Below are positions 1-13,000 of a DNA stretch of 64,000 bases, piece after piece (positions within the stretch are counted from its first letter, which is position 1; every line of letters begins with the position of its first letter). The position numbers and the translations under genes were made by a program. Where the stretch lies: positions 30,309,321 through 30,373,320 of the forward strand of contig NC_133115.1 in the NCBI RefSeq assembly GCF_022965805.1, in the 5' to 3' direction. The notes under the pieces are model-generated. The model was not told where the DNA came from and searched no databases. It worked only from the letters and a program-made list of their open reading frames with translations. The stretch comes from Primulina eburnea. Taxonomy: Eukaryota > Streptophyta > Magnoliopsida > Lamiales > Gesneriaceae.

Positions 1-1015
1 CCTTTGGCTCTTGAAACCACGAGCGTAGTTTGGATGTCCCAAATACGATCTTTCATGTTTGCTCCTACTATTTACACACTAAATCTTCTTGGAATTATTT
101 TGTGGGCTCATATAATTTAATTAATTTTACATAAACAAGCTATATAATAAAATACATAATAAAGTAATCTAATTAATTATGAGTTTCCAAAGTATTGAAT
201 AAATTGGTATCATCCACCTTATGTGTAGAAACTCAGTCCAATCAAGTCTTTTATAATGTGTCAAAGACTGCTAAGGTCATGATTTCACAGAGAATAACAC
301 ATAATATATACGGCACACGTATTCTAGATATCTCTCATTCTCTCATCTAAGATAAAAATAAGATAGTCGATTATTTGATTTTTAGAAGATTCACAACTCC
401 GAAGCTAGATCAATCAATGGATTCTGATACATGTTTACCGTTATTTATATTTTCTGATGATTTGACATAGATTCTTAATGTGTTGCGATATATGGATTTA
501 ATCAAATGATTTATTGATTTATTTTATCAAATCTCTAACAAATCCTTTGTTAAAATGGAGTAAACAAAAATTATGTAATAACAAAAAGAAAGAGAATAAC
601 CAATCCAAGTTTGGTGAGTAAGTTGTTCATTAGTCTTATTGATATGAGTCCCACTTTTTTGTTTACTTTGAGTGGTTGAACAAAGGAGAAAACCCCTCCA
701 TCCCCATTGATACCAAGAACCCTAAATTACACACACATAAATGGTAAATAAGAAATTTGACTAAATATATATATTTTAAAAAAATATTTTTTTTTGTTAT
801 TTGAATTGTATTTATAAATGAATTTAACACATATTTTGTTATATATATATATATATATATATAAAATGGAGTATAAATATATAGTTTTAAAAATAGATTT
901 AAGACATGTGACATTCAACTAAATTTTCCATCGTTTTTCCACTGAGCAATTAGAAGCTGGAACCCTAATCAACAGATCTCTCAAAAACCGCAATTTCCCG
1001 TTCAAGCTCCGACCA
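1..1015. other. Upstream region of the FY gene, no gene seen
   Basis: No coding region is supported here. The segment is AT-rich. It contains a TA dinucleotide run at 841-864 and a possible but unproven old LTR-like remnant around 180-530. The last 80 bases or so before 1016 are presumably the FY 5' leader, because the first ATG of the FY frame is at 1016. No convincing TATA box can be assigned. The short reading frames on the minus strand around 660-920 are low-complexity and look like chance. Confidence 0.5.
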
Positions 1016-4000
1016 ATGATGTATGGCGGAGATCCTCAGCATCACCAGCAACAACACTCACGTCCGCCTCCTGGCCCGCCGCTGCCTCAACCACCACAGC
1101 ACCCCAATCCTCACCAGTTCCAGCATCAGCAGCAGCCGCAACAGTTCCACCATCAGCAGATACATGATTTCCCGCGGGGTCCACACCCTCCCGCGGGTCC
1201 ACCGCCGCCTCAAATAATGCGGCAACCTTCTGCTTCCTCCACTACTCTGAACACTCCCCCACCTGATTTTCAACACCCGTCTGCTCAGCCCTTTTTCTCT
1301 ATGCAGCAGCCGTATGATGGTAGTAAATGTTTGGTTCTCATCTTCTTCTTTGTTTGTTATCTTAGTTGCTTCTTTTTATCTGATTTCTTTCAAGGTTACG
1401 TTTTTGCCATGTCGTTGTCTTTGTTTTCCTGGAATTTTAGTAATGTGGATAGATTTACACTAGAATTGCAGAAAATTTTGGTAATCAAAACATGTGGTCA
1501 ATGAAGAGATCCCATTTGAAACATCAAATAACTCGAGCTTAATTGGAATCGTTCTTTGGTATTTGGCAATTTAAGACAAGTTATATTTATTATCATTTTG
1601 GATGTGTTTATGCTTGACAAATGGTACTTTTTTCTTGAATTATAAATTGAATATTAATTTTAACGCAGAAGCGAAGTATATCATTCGTCCATTTATTTTT
1701 ATATTGTTTTATTTCTAGAATAAATATCGTCACAAGGACAAGTATTGGTGACCTTTCTGTCTTACCTTGTTTCTACACATTTGGCAGCTAATGCAGATAG
1801 TTTTGCTGCAAAAAGAATGAGGAAAATTGGACAAAGACGAGCAGTTGATTATACAAGTACTGTTGTACGATATATGCAGGTGATGCCTGTTACGAATGTT
1901 GACTATATTTTCTTATTGCGTAATATTTGGATGTAGCAATGTAAAGTTCGTAGTTGCACCATCAACAGCATCATAGCTTCAAAGTTGTTGATATAAATTC
2001 CATACAGTTGATTTGAACGGCTGTTTTTTTGGTCTAGTTTTCAGGTGCTCTTATATCTGATGGCAATACCACTTTAAGACTAACCTACCTGATCCTTCAT
2101 TTGACCAATTTTTTGATATTTTTAGTTCTCTCCTCTCTCTCTTTTACATTTGAGAAAATACATCGACTTTGAGAATTTTATTGACTTACATATATGGATG
2201 ATTGTATGGGATCATTCTATATGACCATATAAAGATTCTATCTTCTGCCTCCTGTTACCGGGTCTACTTTTATAATATCTTGCAAAAAGTATCATGTCGC
2301 GGTTATGATAAGCCTTAATTGAACATCACAATTAAGAAACGTGGGCGAAAAAAATTAGTGAGAGAATTTTTTGAAAATGCTCCCAACTATTTTCAAAATT
2401 CGAAAAAGGAGTTACCCTCACCGATCAACCTTCACATATATTTACTGAGAATTGTCGAGCCACAGGTCTACAATCTTCGGCGACGGCCGCCGGCCGCCCG
2501 CCGCCGACGATCGTCTGCACATTCCGCTTTCATAAAATCCTAAAATCGTTTATTTCCAGAGAGTTTATTCAAATGGGTGGGTCCTAAAGATACCGAATCG
2601 TCAACTATTTCACTACAAATACAGTCCAACTCCGACCAACCGAATCGTCAACTATTTCATTACAAACACAGTCCAACTCCGACCCTATATTCACCGTCTT
2701 TTAGCAAACTCAGAAATGTCAAGGTGGGAGAATAGTAAGTACCAAAGTGCTAAGGAGGTCGAAGAGATGAGAATAGAACAGAAATTATTCTTAGTCTCTG
2801 TGGGAAAAAGGAATGACTCTATCTGTGTGACGGAAAGAACAAGAAATGCGAGCTACATGCTGGAGCTAGACCGACAGAGTGCTCATTGGCTGAGGAGAAT
2901 AATGTGTGATTACATTATTAACCCAAGATCATATAAAACATTTAACAGAATCAGACAGGGAGAAACTGTGGTGTCTGTGCAGAAAATTGCCAATAACAGA
3001 GGCAGCTATATTGAAGTGTCAAGATATGAAAGGTCGAACAAGAGACAGCGTATCATAATTCCAAGTGGAAGGTATGAAGAAGGATGGAGATGCATGGTGT
3101 TTTACTTTGACAGAGTTCTGAGCAATACAAAAATGAAAGCAGCATACCAAAAGATGGGTAAACAACAAATTCAACAGCCTATGAATCGTGGTAAGACAAC
3201 TCAAAGCTACACAAGGTCAGGGGAAATAGATGCCCGGTCAGATTTTCGAAAGTGCTCGAGTAAAGAATGGAACAAAGCTTTGATTGTTACGAGAGATCGA
3301 GTGAATATATCCTGGGTAATGGTGAAAGAAGCAATTGGTAAGGCGGTGAAGCAGAAGGTTGAGATCTTCCCCTTCAAGGCAAATAAAGCAATGTGGTGGC
3401 CCAATAGTAGAGAGGATTATGAGTTCTACTCGAAAATTAATAGGTGCTTTCTGGAAAAGGGGATTTCTTTAAATTTTGAAAGCTGGAAGAGTGACACCAA
3501 CATTGCAGAGGAAGTGTGGGAATGTTGCAATAGTTGGATTAGGATTTGTGGGTTACCGTGGGAAATGTGGACAACAGAGGTGTTTAAAAAAATAGGGGAG
3601 AAATGTGGGGGATTGGTGGACATCAGTCAAGATACAACGCTGCTCAAGGATTTATCGGCTGCTAAAATTAAAGTGGTGGGACTAGAAGGAGGTTTCATTA
3701 ATAGCTCCTTGGTAATTCACACAGTAAGCGGTCCTCTGAAGATCCGTATTTATGTTGATTCTATCAACATTCCAGCGTACGAGATTTACGAAAAGCGTTC
3801 TTATGCACAAGTACTAGTTGATGGTGTGAGAACTACAGCCGGATGGGGGCGAGTGAGAAAACCAGTTGAGAATGATAATGGAATTCCTGATAGTGATTTT
3901 GTAGTGAAGAATCAGGACGACACAACATATTATCAGCAGGAAAAAACTGAAACAGCAATGGCAAACCAGGGAGATATGGGAAAAGATTCGGTATTGGGGG

Positions 4001-7000
4001 GAGAATATCCTTCGTCATACAATAAAAGGGATTACAGCAACTCTTGAGTCATTCAAGGAATGGAAGTGTTTGTTACAAAACAACAAGAAACTGTCCAAAA
4101 AGAGACAAGAAAAGGGACAACGAGAATTAGCAAAACCAGGTCTGAACCAATGTGTGGAGGGAAACACATCGGCATCATCAAAAGGGTTAGTCCTAAAGGG
4201 GCTGCACAGTTTGACAGAGGTTTCGTGCAATCACTGAACACAAACCATAAGGAAAAATCACAGCAGAAAACTTGTTCACAAGAATCGTGCAAACAAGAAA
4301 GGCTATTCGATGTGGTTTACTCAAGGAAAAAATCAAGGCTTAATTACAGTGGTTTCGACGTACAGGACTATGATGTGACAAAGAACAACACACAGAGGAT
4401 GGAAGATGAAATAGTGCTTAAAGAAAATCATGGTTCATGGGAGGACAGAGAGCTCACAACTGATCGCGAAATTGTGCCGGAAGAAGATAGCGATTACAGT
4501 GATGTCGAATCTCATATTTCAGAAAGCTCGGACGCGACGATACACACCTGCTTGGGAGTGGAGGACATAGCCGATCTCTTCGCACCAATCTCTGATAAGG
4601 TACACAATAAAATCATTCCATCTGATAATCACGTACTTCACATTTCACTTAAGCCTTCTTCTTCTTCTGCATTCAATCGAGTCTCTGGGCAGGGGAGGGA
4701 CTTTGAGGGTAGGGTAGATAATATGGTTGGTGATGAGTCGGGTATGGCCGAGATCAAAATTCATGACATTGAAAACAAAAGGGAGGGGCAGATGATGAAT
4801 TCTGATTCGGAAAAAGATGTGGGATGCTTGGAGATGATGGGTGTACACATGGTTGAATTTAGGGATGAATGGAAGACGGCTGGGAAAAATGCAGGGGGAG
4901 GAAAAATTTTTCGATGAAGATTCTTTCTTGGAACATAAGAGGGGGAGGGTCGGCGACGAGGAGGGGCTTCATTCGTGATATGTTACGAAAAGAAAATCCT
5001 GATTTAGTAGTTCTACAAGAAACCAAAAAGGAATTTGTAGGAAGAAGTTTCATTTCAAGCGTATGGAAATCAAGGTTCGTTGAGTGGATTCATCTACCTT
5101 CCATTGGTAGATCGGGTGGGATTCTAGTGATGTGGGATCCAAGAGTGGTTAATGTTAAAGAGAATTTGATTGGGGAATTCACGGTTTCGATTTGCATTGA
5201 AAACGATAATGCTTTAGGATCTTGGTGGTTTACAGCAGTATACGGGCCATGTAAAGCACGACTAAGGAATTTCTTTTGGGATGAATTGGCAGGTTTGAGA
5301 GTGTTGTGTGGGACAAGATGGTGTTTGGGAGGTGATTTCAACGTGGTGCGATCTTTGAATGAAAAAATAAACAGCTACACTCAAACAACAAGCATGGATT
5401 GCTTCGATATGTTAGTGCAGGAATTAGAGTTGATTGATCCGACATTATTGAAATGCGAAATTTACATGGTCAAATTTGAGGGCAAATCCTATATGCTGCA
5501 GACTCGACAGGTTTTTGTTTTTGGGAGGATGGATGGAGATGTTCCCAGTCCATAGACAATATGTTCTGCCTCGAGTAACATCCGACCATTTCCCTATTGT
5601 TTTGGATACACAAAAAATGAAATGGGGACCGACTCCATTCCGATTTGAGAACATGTGGTTGCAGCATAAGAGTTTCAAAAAATATTTTACGGAATGGTGG
5701 AATAATACACAATGTCAAGGTTGGGAAGGCTACAAATTTATGAGGAAACTGAAATCTGTCAAGGAAAATATCAAGTTATGGAATGAAGAGGTGTTTGGAC
5801 AAACTGAGTTGAGGGAAGCTGAACTGAAAAACAGAATTATTGTGTTGGACGAGATGGAGGGTCGAGGGAGGAGCAATGATGAAGGGGTGATGGAAAAAAA
5901 ATTGATCAAATGTGAGCTGGAACAGCTGCTGTGCCGAAGAAATCAGATGCTATATCAAAAAGATGGAGATCAAAACACAAAGTTCTTCCACTCTCTGCTT
6001 AATCATCGAAGAAGCAACGGTATAATAAGTAGATTGGAAAAAGAAGACGGGGTGGTTGTGGAGGAAGAAGGTGAAATTTTCAAATGCATTGTAGATTATT
6101 TCCATAATTTGTACAAAAAGACACACACACATGGATTCGGGATTGAAGGTGTAGAGTGGAGGACCATTGACGATGGCATGAGGGCAGAAATTGAACAACC
6201 GTTTCTCGAGGATGAAGTTAAGAAAGCTGTTTTCGATTGTGATAGATGCAAAGCACCGGGACCGGATGGTTATACATTGGCAGCTTACCAGGACTGTTGG
6301 GAAGTGGTCAAGGGGGATTTAATGAAAGTTTTTGAGGAATTCTACCAAGGGGGGATTATCAACGGAATTACAAATGAATCGTATATTTGTTTGATACCAA
6401 AGAAAAAAGACTCACTACGAGTTAAAGATTTCAGACCCATTAGCCTTACAACGAGCTTATACAAAATAATCGCTAAAGTGTTGGCCACGAGGATGAAAAA
6501 GGTATTGAGACAAACAATTTCAGAGGCCCAAAATGCATTCATAGAAGGTAAACAAATTTTAGATTGTTGCTTGATTGCGAATGAGTTGGTGGACGAAGGG
6601 AAGAAGAAGAAAAAGAAGGGGTGGGTTTTTAAGATTGATTTCGAAAAGGCATATGACAATGTAGAGTGGGATTTCTTGGATTTCGTGCTACGGAAAAAGG
6701 GATTCGGAGAAAGATGGAGAAGATGGATAAGAGGATGCGTATCCAACGTTACTTTTTCGATAATGATCAATGGGAGACCGAGGGGGAAATTTGGATCAAG
6801 CCGAGGGCTTCGTCAGGGAGATCCAATGTCACCATTTTTGTTCAACATGGTAGTTGATGTTTTAGGAAGTTTGGTTGACAAAGCAAAAGACGAAAAATTA
6901 ATAAGAGGGTTCGAGGTGGGCCGAGATAAGGTGGAGGTAACGCATATACAGTTTGCGGATGACACATTGTTCTTCGTTCAAAATAAGGCACATCTTGAAT

Positions 7001-10000
7001 TTCTGGTCAAAATTTTAAAATCATTCAGTGACATGTCAGGACTTAGGATAAACTGGGAAAAGAGTGCATTACTGGGAGTATGTCAAGATGAAGTTGAAGA
7101 GGAGGAGATAGCACGGATGATTGGTTGTAAAAAGGAAAAATGGCCGATCAATTATTTGGGAGTGCCTTTAGGGGGTAACCCACTGGCTGCTGTATTTTGG
7201 GAACCTATATTGGTAGGGATTAGAAGAAAATTGGCATCGTGGAAAAAGGCTTTTTTGTCAAAAGGAGGAAGAAGTGTATTGATTGCCTCGGTGCTAAATG
7301 CACTTCCTATTTACTTTCTATCACTGTTCAGGGTTCCAAAAGGAGTCGCAGGGAAGATAGAAAAGACAATGAGAGATTTTTTGTGGGATGGAAACGAGGA
7401 TGAATCGCATTGTCATATGGTAAGGTGGGAACAGGTTTGTAGACCAAAAGAGAAAGGAGGATTGGGTATTGGAAACATTTGTTTGAGGAACAAGTCGCTA
7501 CTGGCAAAATGGTGGTGGAGGTTCACCGACGAGAATGACTCGCTGTGGAAAAGAGTTATACGGAGTAAATATGGGCTGCAAGATAATGGTTGGGACACGG
7601 GTTTGGCGAAGAATGTCACGTTTAGATGTCCGTGGAAATTTATCTCGAGTATTTACCCGACTTATCACCAACTAGTAAAATTAGAGGTTAGAGGGGGTAA
7701 TAAATTCAGGTTCTGGGAGGATGTTTGGTGGGAGGATGTTTCTTTCCGGGAGTTATATCCTACTTTATATAATATCTCTTCGGCCAGGAACTCCAATATT
7801 TCACATTTCTTCAGTTTCGACAGTGTCTCAAATGCTAATTCTTGGAACTTTCATTTTCGACGCCAACTTCTTGAGGAGGAGTCTGTCTTGCTGCCATCTT
7901 TGGTAGAAAAGTTAGAAACGGTTAGGATTGTAGAGGGGGTTGATGATTTTATAGTTTGGGAAGGGGATCCATCTAGAAAGTTCACGGTCAAGTCTTTCTT
8001 TCGTTCGTTCTTCGCCAATCATAATTTTGCTTTTCAAAAAATCATTTGGAAGACTCCAATTCCTTCGAAGATTCAAATTTTTTCTTGGACGGCTATTCTT
8101 GGAAAATTACCAACTTCGGAGTTGATGCAAAAGAGATTGCCTAATTGTGCTATATCTCCCGGGTGGTGTGTGTTGTGTCGCAACGGGTTGGAATCGCAAG
8201 ATCATATGCTGCTGCACTGTTCTTTCAGCAACCAGTTGTGGTCAAAGGCCTTGACAGAATTGAAGTTTTGTTGGGTACTACCGAACACAACTAAAGATTT
8301 GTACAACACAGACTTGGGGCATTGCGTTGGAAAAAGAGGAAGACTTTTTTGGAGAGTATTGATACATGGTATGTGCTGGGGCATATGGCTAGAGAGGAAT
8401 CGAAGAATCTTTCAAGATGTGGAATATAGTGCGGAAGATTGTTGGGATAAAATAAAAATCAGCATAGTGAACTGGATTGGGATGCACAAAGAATTCAGGA
8501 GTTTGTCAACATCAGATCTTCTTAGGGATTTGACTTATGTTTACTGCTAAGTTGTGGTTCGAACTTTAATTATCTTTTCGGTGGATCACTGGTCCACTAT
8601 ATGTAACTTAATTTCATTACTTAATAAAATATGTTTCTTATAAAAAAAATTGAACATCACAATTGCTCCAACTTAATTTGTGTTATAGCTTGACTTAACA
8701 TCGGTAGACATTTGTTTCATATTTTGTTCCTAGAATCTCCTTGAGTTTTGCAGAACTTTCTTAAGTCAAGAGGATGCTTTTTTTTACACATGATGTATTA
8801 ATTTTTTTTTAATTCTGATTGCTGTTCTTGCTATCACTTAATCTTGAGATCCTATAAACAATTGTTCATACTGTGATTAATTTAGCTAGGTGGCAGAACT
8901 ATAATATCTAATAACTTTTATGCAGCTGTCAAATCTATGATCTACACACACCTGTTGTTTAAAAATGCTATACACGCACCTGTCGTTAAAAAATGCTTTC
9001 ACCTGGGTTTTTTTTTAAACCCAAAGAAAACTACAGAGGACTCTTTTTTCATTATTTTAATTACAGTCACCATATTCAAATGAGTGTGAAATGATTCCAT
9101 TTTTGTTGCCTTAATGGTTCGTAAAGACAGTTGATTGGCCTGTTTGTTGTTTATGCATGCTTTGCAATCAGAAAAGACCTTTTATGTTAATGCAACTGAA
9201 TAAAAAGCGTAATACAAATTGTCAAACAACCATTCTTAATGAAATTCTCTTGCTGTGGTAATTACCAGTACGGAAATCTGCTCTCATGTACTCATAGAAT
9301 CTTAAAAGCATCTGACTTGGTGTTTACTGTACTTGAATAACCCAAGAGTCTTGCAGACTATTATTTTTATGTTATCACTTAACGATAGATAATGGTTAAG
9401 TGACGAAAAGAAAGAAGTGAGTCAATTGTAGACAAATAGGCAATATGAGACCTGCACAAAAGAATGTAATAGACCTGTGAACTCTATCAATAAGAATTGT
9501 TTTCGTAGACTCACTCACAGTTTCCTTCTTTCTCAGATGAAATACTCTAGAAAAAACACACTGTTTCCCTGTTTTGAGATATGTATTTCAATGCTTTTGG
9601 GTCCATCTCTATCTTTTTTGTGTTTGAAGTCTAAAGCCTCACAAGTGTTGTCAGTTTTCTAGAGGATTTTGAGTAGGATTCCTAGCTGTTCTTGGATTTC
9701 CACCCTTTCGGCTCATCTTACAGAAACTGAATGTGTAATAAGATAAATAAATTAAAAATTAGAAAATAGAAAGGGATTGGGATGTCTGTATAAGTTTGGA
9801 GAGTAAGTTTTCGATTTGGATGAAGATACTCTAAGTTGGTGATTGGAGGCAGAGGCATCTGATGTGCAATAAAAAAAATCCCGGCTCTCAAGATACTAAG
9901 TCGGTAATGCCATGTTGTTTTGTGGACCTAAGCTGTCCGATTGTCTTGTCAAATTATGAGGTCATAGTAAATATTGGGGTGGGTTCTGCTGTAGTGGAGT

Positions 10001-13000
10001 AGGGTTATGCTTAAACTTAGAGATTAGCAAAATTGATGTTTTTGGTGTGTTCTTTCAGTTTTATGTTCTGTTTTATCTATCATTCTGAGTTGTAATACGA
10101 GGTTCTTCAACTTATGTATCATGATGTATGCTCAAGTTTCCGTTTTCTTCTTTCTTTTGTCAGATTCTCATGTTCCAGCCCAACTCAAGAGATAGGACTG
10201 TATTGCAGCCTACCCTAGCCGCCGCTATTGATGTTTGTTAACTTCCTTTCTTGAATCACATTACTTATTATCAGGCATAGTTATGAAAATCATCATCTTC
10301 ATGTCATATATTTGACTGTTCTTTGAGAAGGAGCTCTTCTTCAAAGAAATGTGGATAATTATGTATTCCAGTCACTTTTACCCATTTATGACAGTGCTCA
10401 CTTTCCTTCCCTTGTCCCTCCTTGATCATTGTACGCAGATGTTACCTGCTATAGCGTACTCAGATAACCCATCAACAAGTTTCACAGCAAAGTTTGTACA
10501 TACATCATTGAATAAAAATCGTTGTTCGATTAATCGAGTTCTGGTAAGTTGAAAGAACTAACCTCCAGTTCTTACTTTTTTTAATTTTCTGATGTCATGT
10601 AGCATATCTCTCGATGCATTGACTTCAGCAACCTGACACCTTTTCACTGTGGTTAATAGTTGTAATTTTACCAGTACAAGACGATCATGATGCTTCACTT
10701 CCTCTTTTTCATCTCAAATATGGGTGTTTGCACCAAATTTTATATCCTAACTGAAGATTTTGTTTCGTCTTCTCTTTTTTTGAATGAAATTCTACACTTC
10801 ACTAAAAATTTAATTCTCTGGTTGATTGTTGTTTCCTTCATTACGTAGGCCTGTATTTTGATTGTAAGCCGAGAAGATTTCTTTCTTCATGGGTGTCAAT
10901 TTTCCTTATCAAGTAATTGGACAATTGTTCGTTAGAACTGCCAAATGGTGTTTAATACTTGCTAGAACTGTCCATTGGATTTTGTGCTTACTGCTGGGCA
11001 ATTCAACCACAATGGTCGGCCTATATTTAACTGGAAGTCTGAAACAATGAAGAGTTATCAGAAGGAGCCCACACCTACAGTATAGGCAGGTCGCTGTACT
11101 CATGGTTGTGACAACCTCAGTCTGAGATGTTAGCATGTTTGCCATTTAATTTAGAGGATTGAGAGAATTAAAACAAGAAATAGAAGTTTTTGAATGAGTC
11201 GCCATGTCTATTAAATAATATGTATAGTGCTCAGTTATTCCTAATTTTCCAAGTTTCTTATTATGATATAGGCTATGTGATGTAGCAAGTCATCCACTCA
11301 ATTTCAACCTTCTTTTCCCAAGACCAGAATTTGTTGTTCTGTTACGTTCTTTTGTATGCTAAAATTGATCTGTTGAAATTGCATTGAACTTAGTATTGCT
11401 GTTGTTCTACAATAAATCCCAAATATCTAAGGATTTTAGGTGATGAATACGTAGGTTTTTGTCGTCTTAGTTTAATGTATTTGCATTTGCTGGCAGTGGA
11501 CTCCTAGTGGTAGACGTCTTATTACAGGATCTCAGAGTGGGGAATTCACACTTTGGAATGGACAGTCATTTAATTTTGAAATGATATTACAGGTATTTCG
11601 TGTTAATAGCTGATTCATATTGTTTGAGTAAAGTGTAATCATATGAATTTTTTATTGACAGGCTCATGAACAAGCTGTCAGATCAATGGTTTGGAGTTAT
11701 AATGAGAACTGGATGGTCACTGGGGATGATGGTGGCTCAATAAAGTAATCTAGTGTTCAGGCAAATATTGTCAAGAGTTTTTCATTAGTTTGTTGGGCAA
11801 AGCCATGACAGGCATCTGGTTGCAGGTATTGGCAAAATAACATGAACAACGTGAAAGCCAATAAATCTGCTCACAAAGAATCAGTCCGTGGCTTAAGGTA
11901 TATGTACATGCTCAAAGGAGGTTATATAATAGCGATCATCTCTCTTTATTTTTCTTGGGATGGGTTGCATTCAGCTCCACAATTGCTGATTTTCAACTAG
12001 TTTTTTATGTGGTGATGACAAACACAAGGTAGAACTTTGTTTGATGGGTGTAAAGAACCAAGCTGATTTTTGTGAGGTTTTTTTATCTGTCTCCACATTA
12101 ATATTAGAGTTTTTAGTTTTCAAACTTGAGTTGAGCTTAAATTGACTAGAATATTTTTTGAGCCCAACTCTAAGTTCAAAATATTTTGTTTTATCGTGTA
12201 ATTTGTTATATATTTTTTTACTTTAGCTTGTTAATTTTATGCTATATTTTTTTAATAGTTTGACCCACAAAGTTCTGTTGACTAGAAGTGTTCAGGCTTT
12301 TGTTTTTTCCTATCAAACCAAATTTCTAATATTCTCAACGCGTATCAAGTAATTTCCATTTTATGATTTTTGTACAAGTGCTACAATTTCACCTCCATTG
12401 TATATAAAAAAATTTATTCTATCTCTAGCCTTAATTAAAATTTTCATCTTTCATAGCAACCCCTAAAATTTCCATGGCTGAGGATTCAGCTGCAGATCTA
12501 GGAACCGCACATGAGCTGGACTTTGGGTGATGTTAATGGTGTATGACGATGCAATTGACGATGTTGATTGAACTTAAAAAAACCAAGCCATCACTAATAT
12601 TTAGAATGGGTTTATGCTTTTTACATTTATTTTTAAGTTCAATAGTTTACCTACGATTGTGTCTTTACCCCAATTTCCTCCTATAGATCTTGCAGTCGAT
12701 AGTTTCTGATTCTGTTTTTTGGTTTTTTTTACACTATTTTCTGTTGTTTTTTTCATTATCAGCTTCATTTGATGGTTAGGATCGAGTCATTGTCAAACAT
12801 TTAAGTAGAGTTTAAACCTTCAATTTTCATGTATTAGAATTTGTATCAAGCTCGAACCAGCTCTAACGTTATTAGATTAAAAAATCAAATTAAAAAAATT
12901 AGCTAATATGCAGCTCGATATAGTTCATTTACACTGGACCCCCATTGTGGTCCTGCACTCCACGTAATTGAACCAGCGTAGTACTAAGTGCACAAACTAA

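Larger units (their letters stand above)
2334..8647 (+). mobile_element. Full-length L1-type LINE inserted in FY intron 2
   Basis: A non-LTR retrotransposon in the same orientation as FY. It is bounded by identical 17-bp copies of AATTGAACATCACAATT at 2317-2333 and 8648-8664 and ends in a short A-rich tail. It has a leader of about 380 bases with a very GC-rich stretch near 2475-2515, then ORF1, then ORF2 (endonuclease, reverse transcriptase, C-terminal zinc knuckle). The perfect target-site duplication suggests a fairly young insertion, but ORF1 has one stop and ORF2 one frameshift, so this copy cannot encode its complete proteins. It sits between FY exons 2 and 3 and must be spliced out with the intron. 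Confidence 0.95.

Noticed and set aside
180..530. Possible LTR or retroelement remnant
   Set aside because: The wording of the sequence resembles plant LTRs, but no paired LTR, primer-binding site or duplication was found in the window.
841..864. TA-repeat upstream of FY as a TATA promoter
   Set aside because: It is a pure dinucleotide microsatellite about 150 bases before the ATG. A core promoter role cannot be supported from sequence alone.
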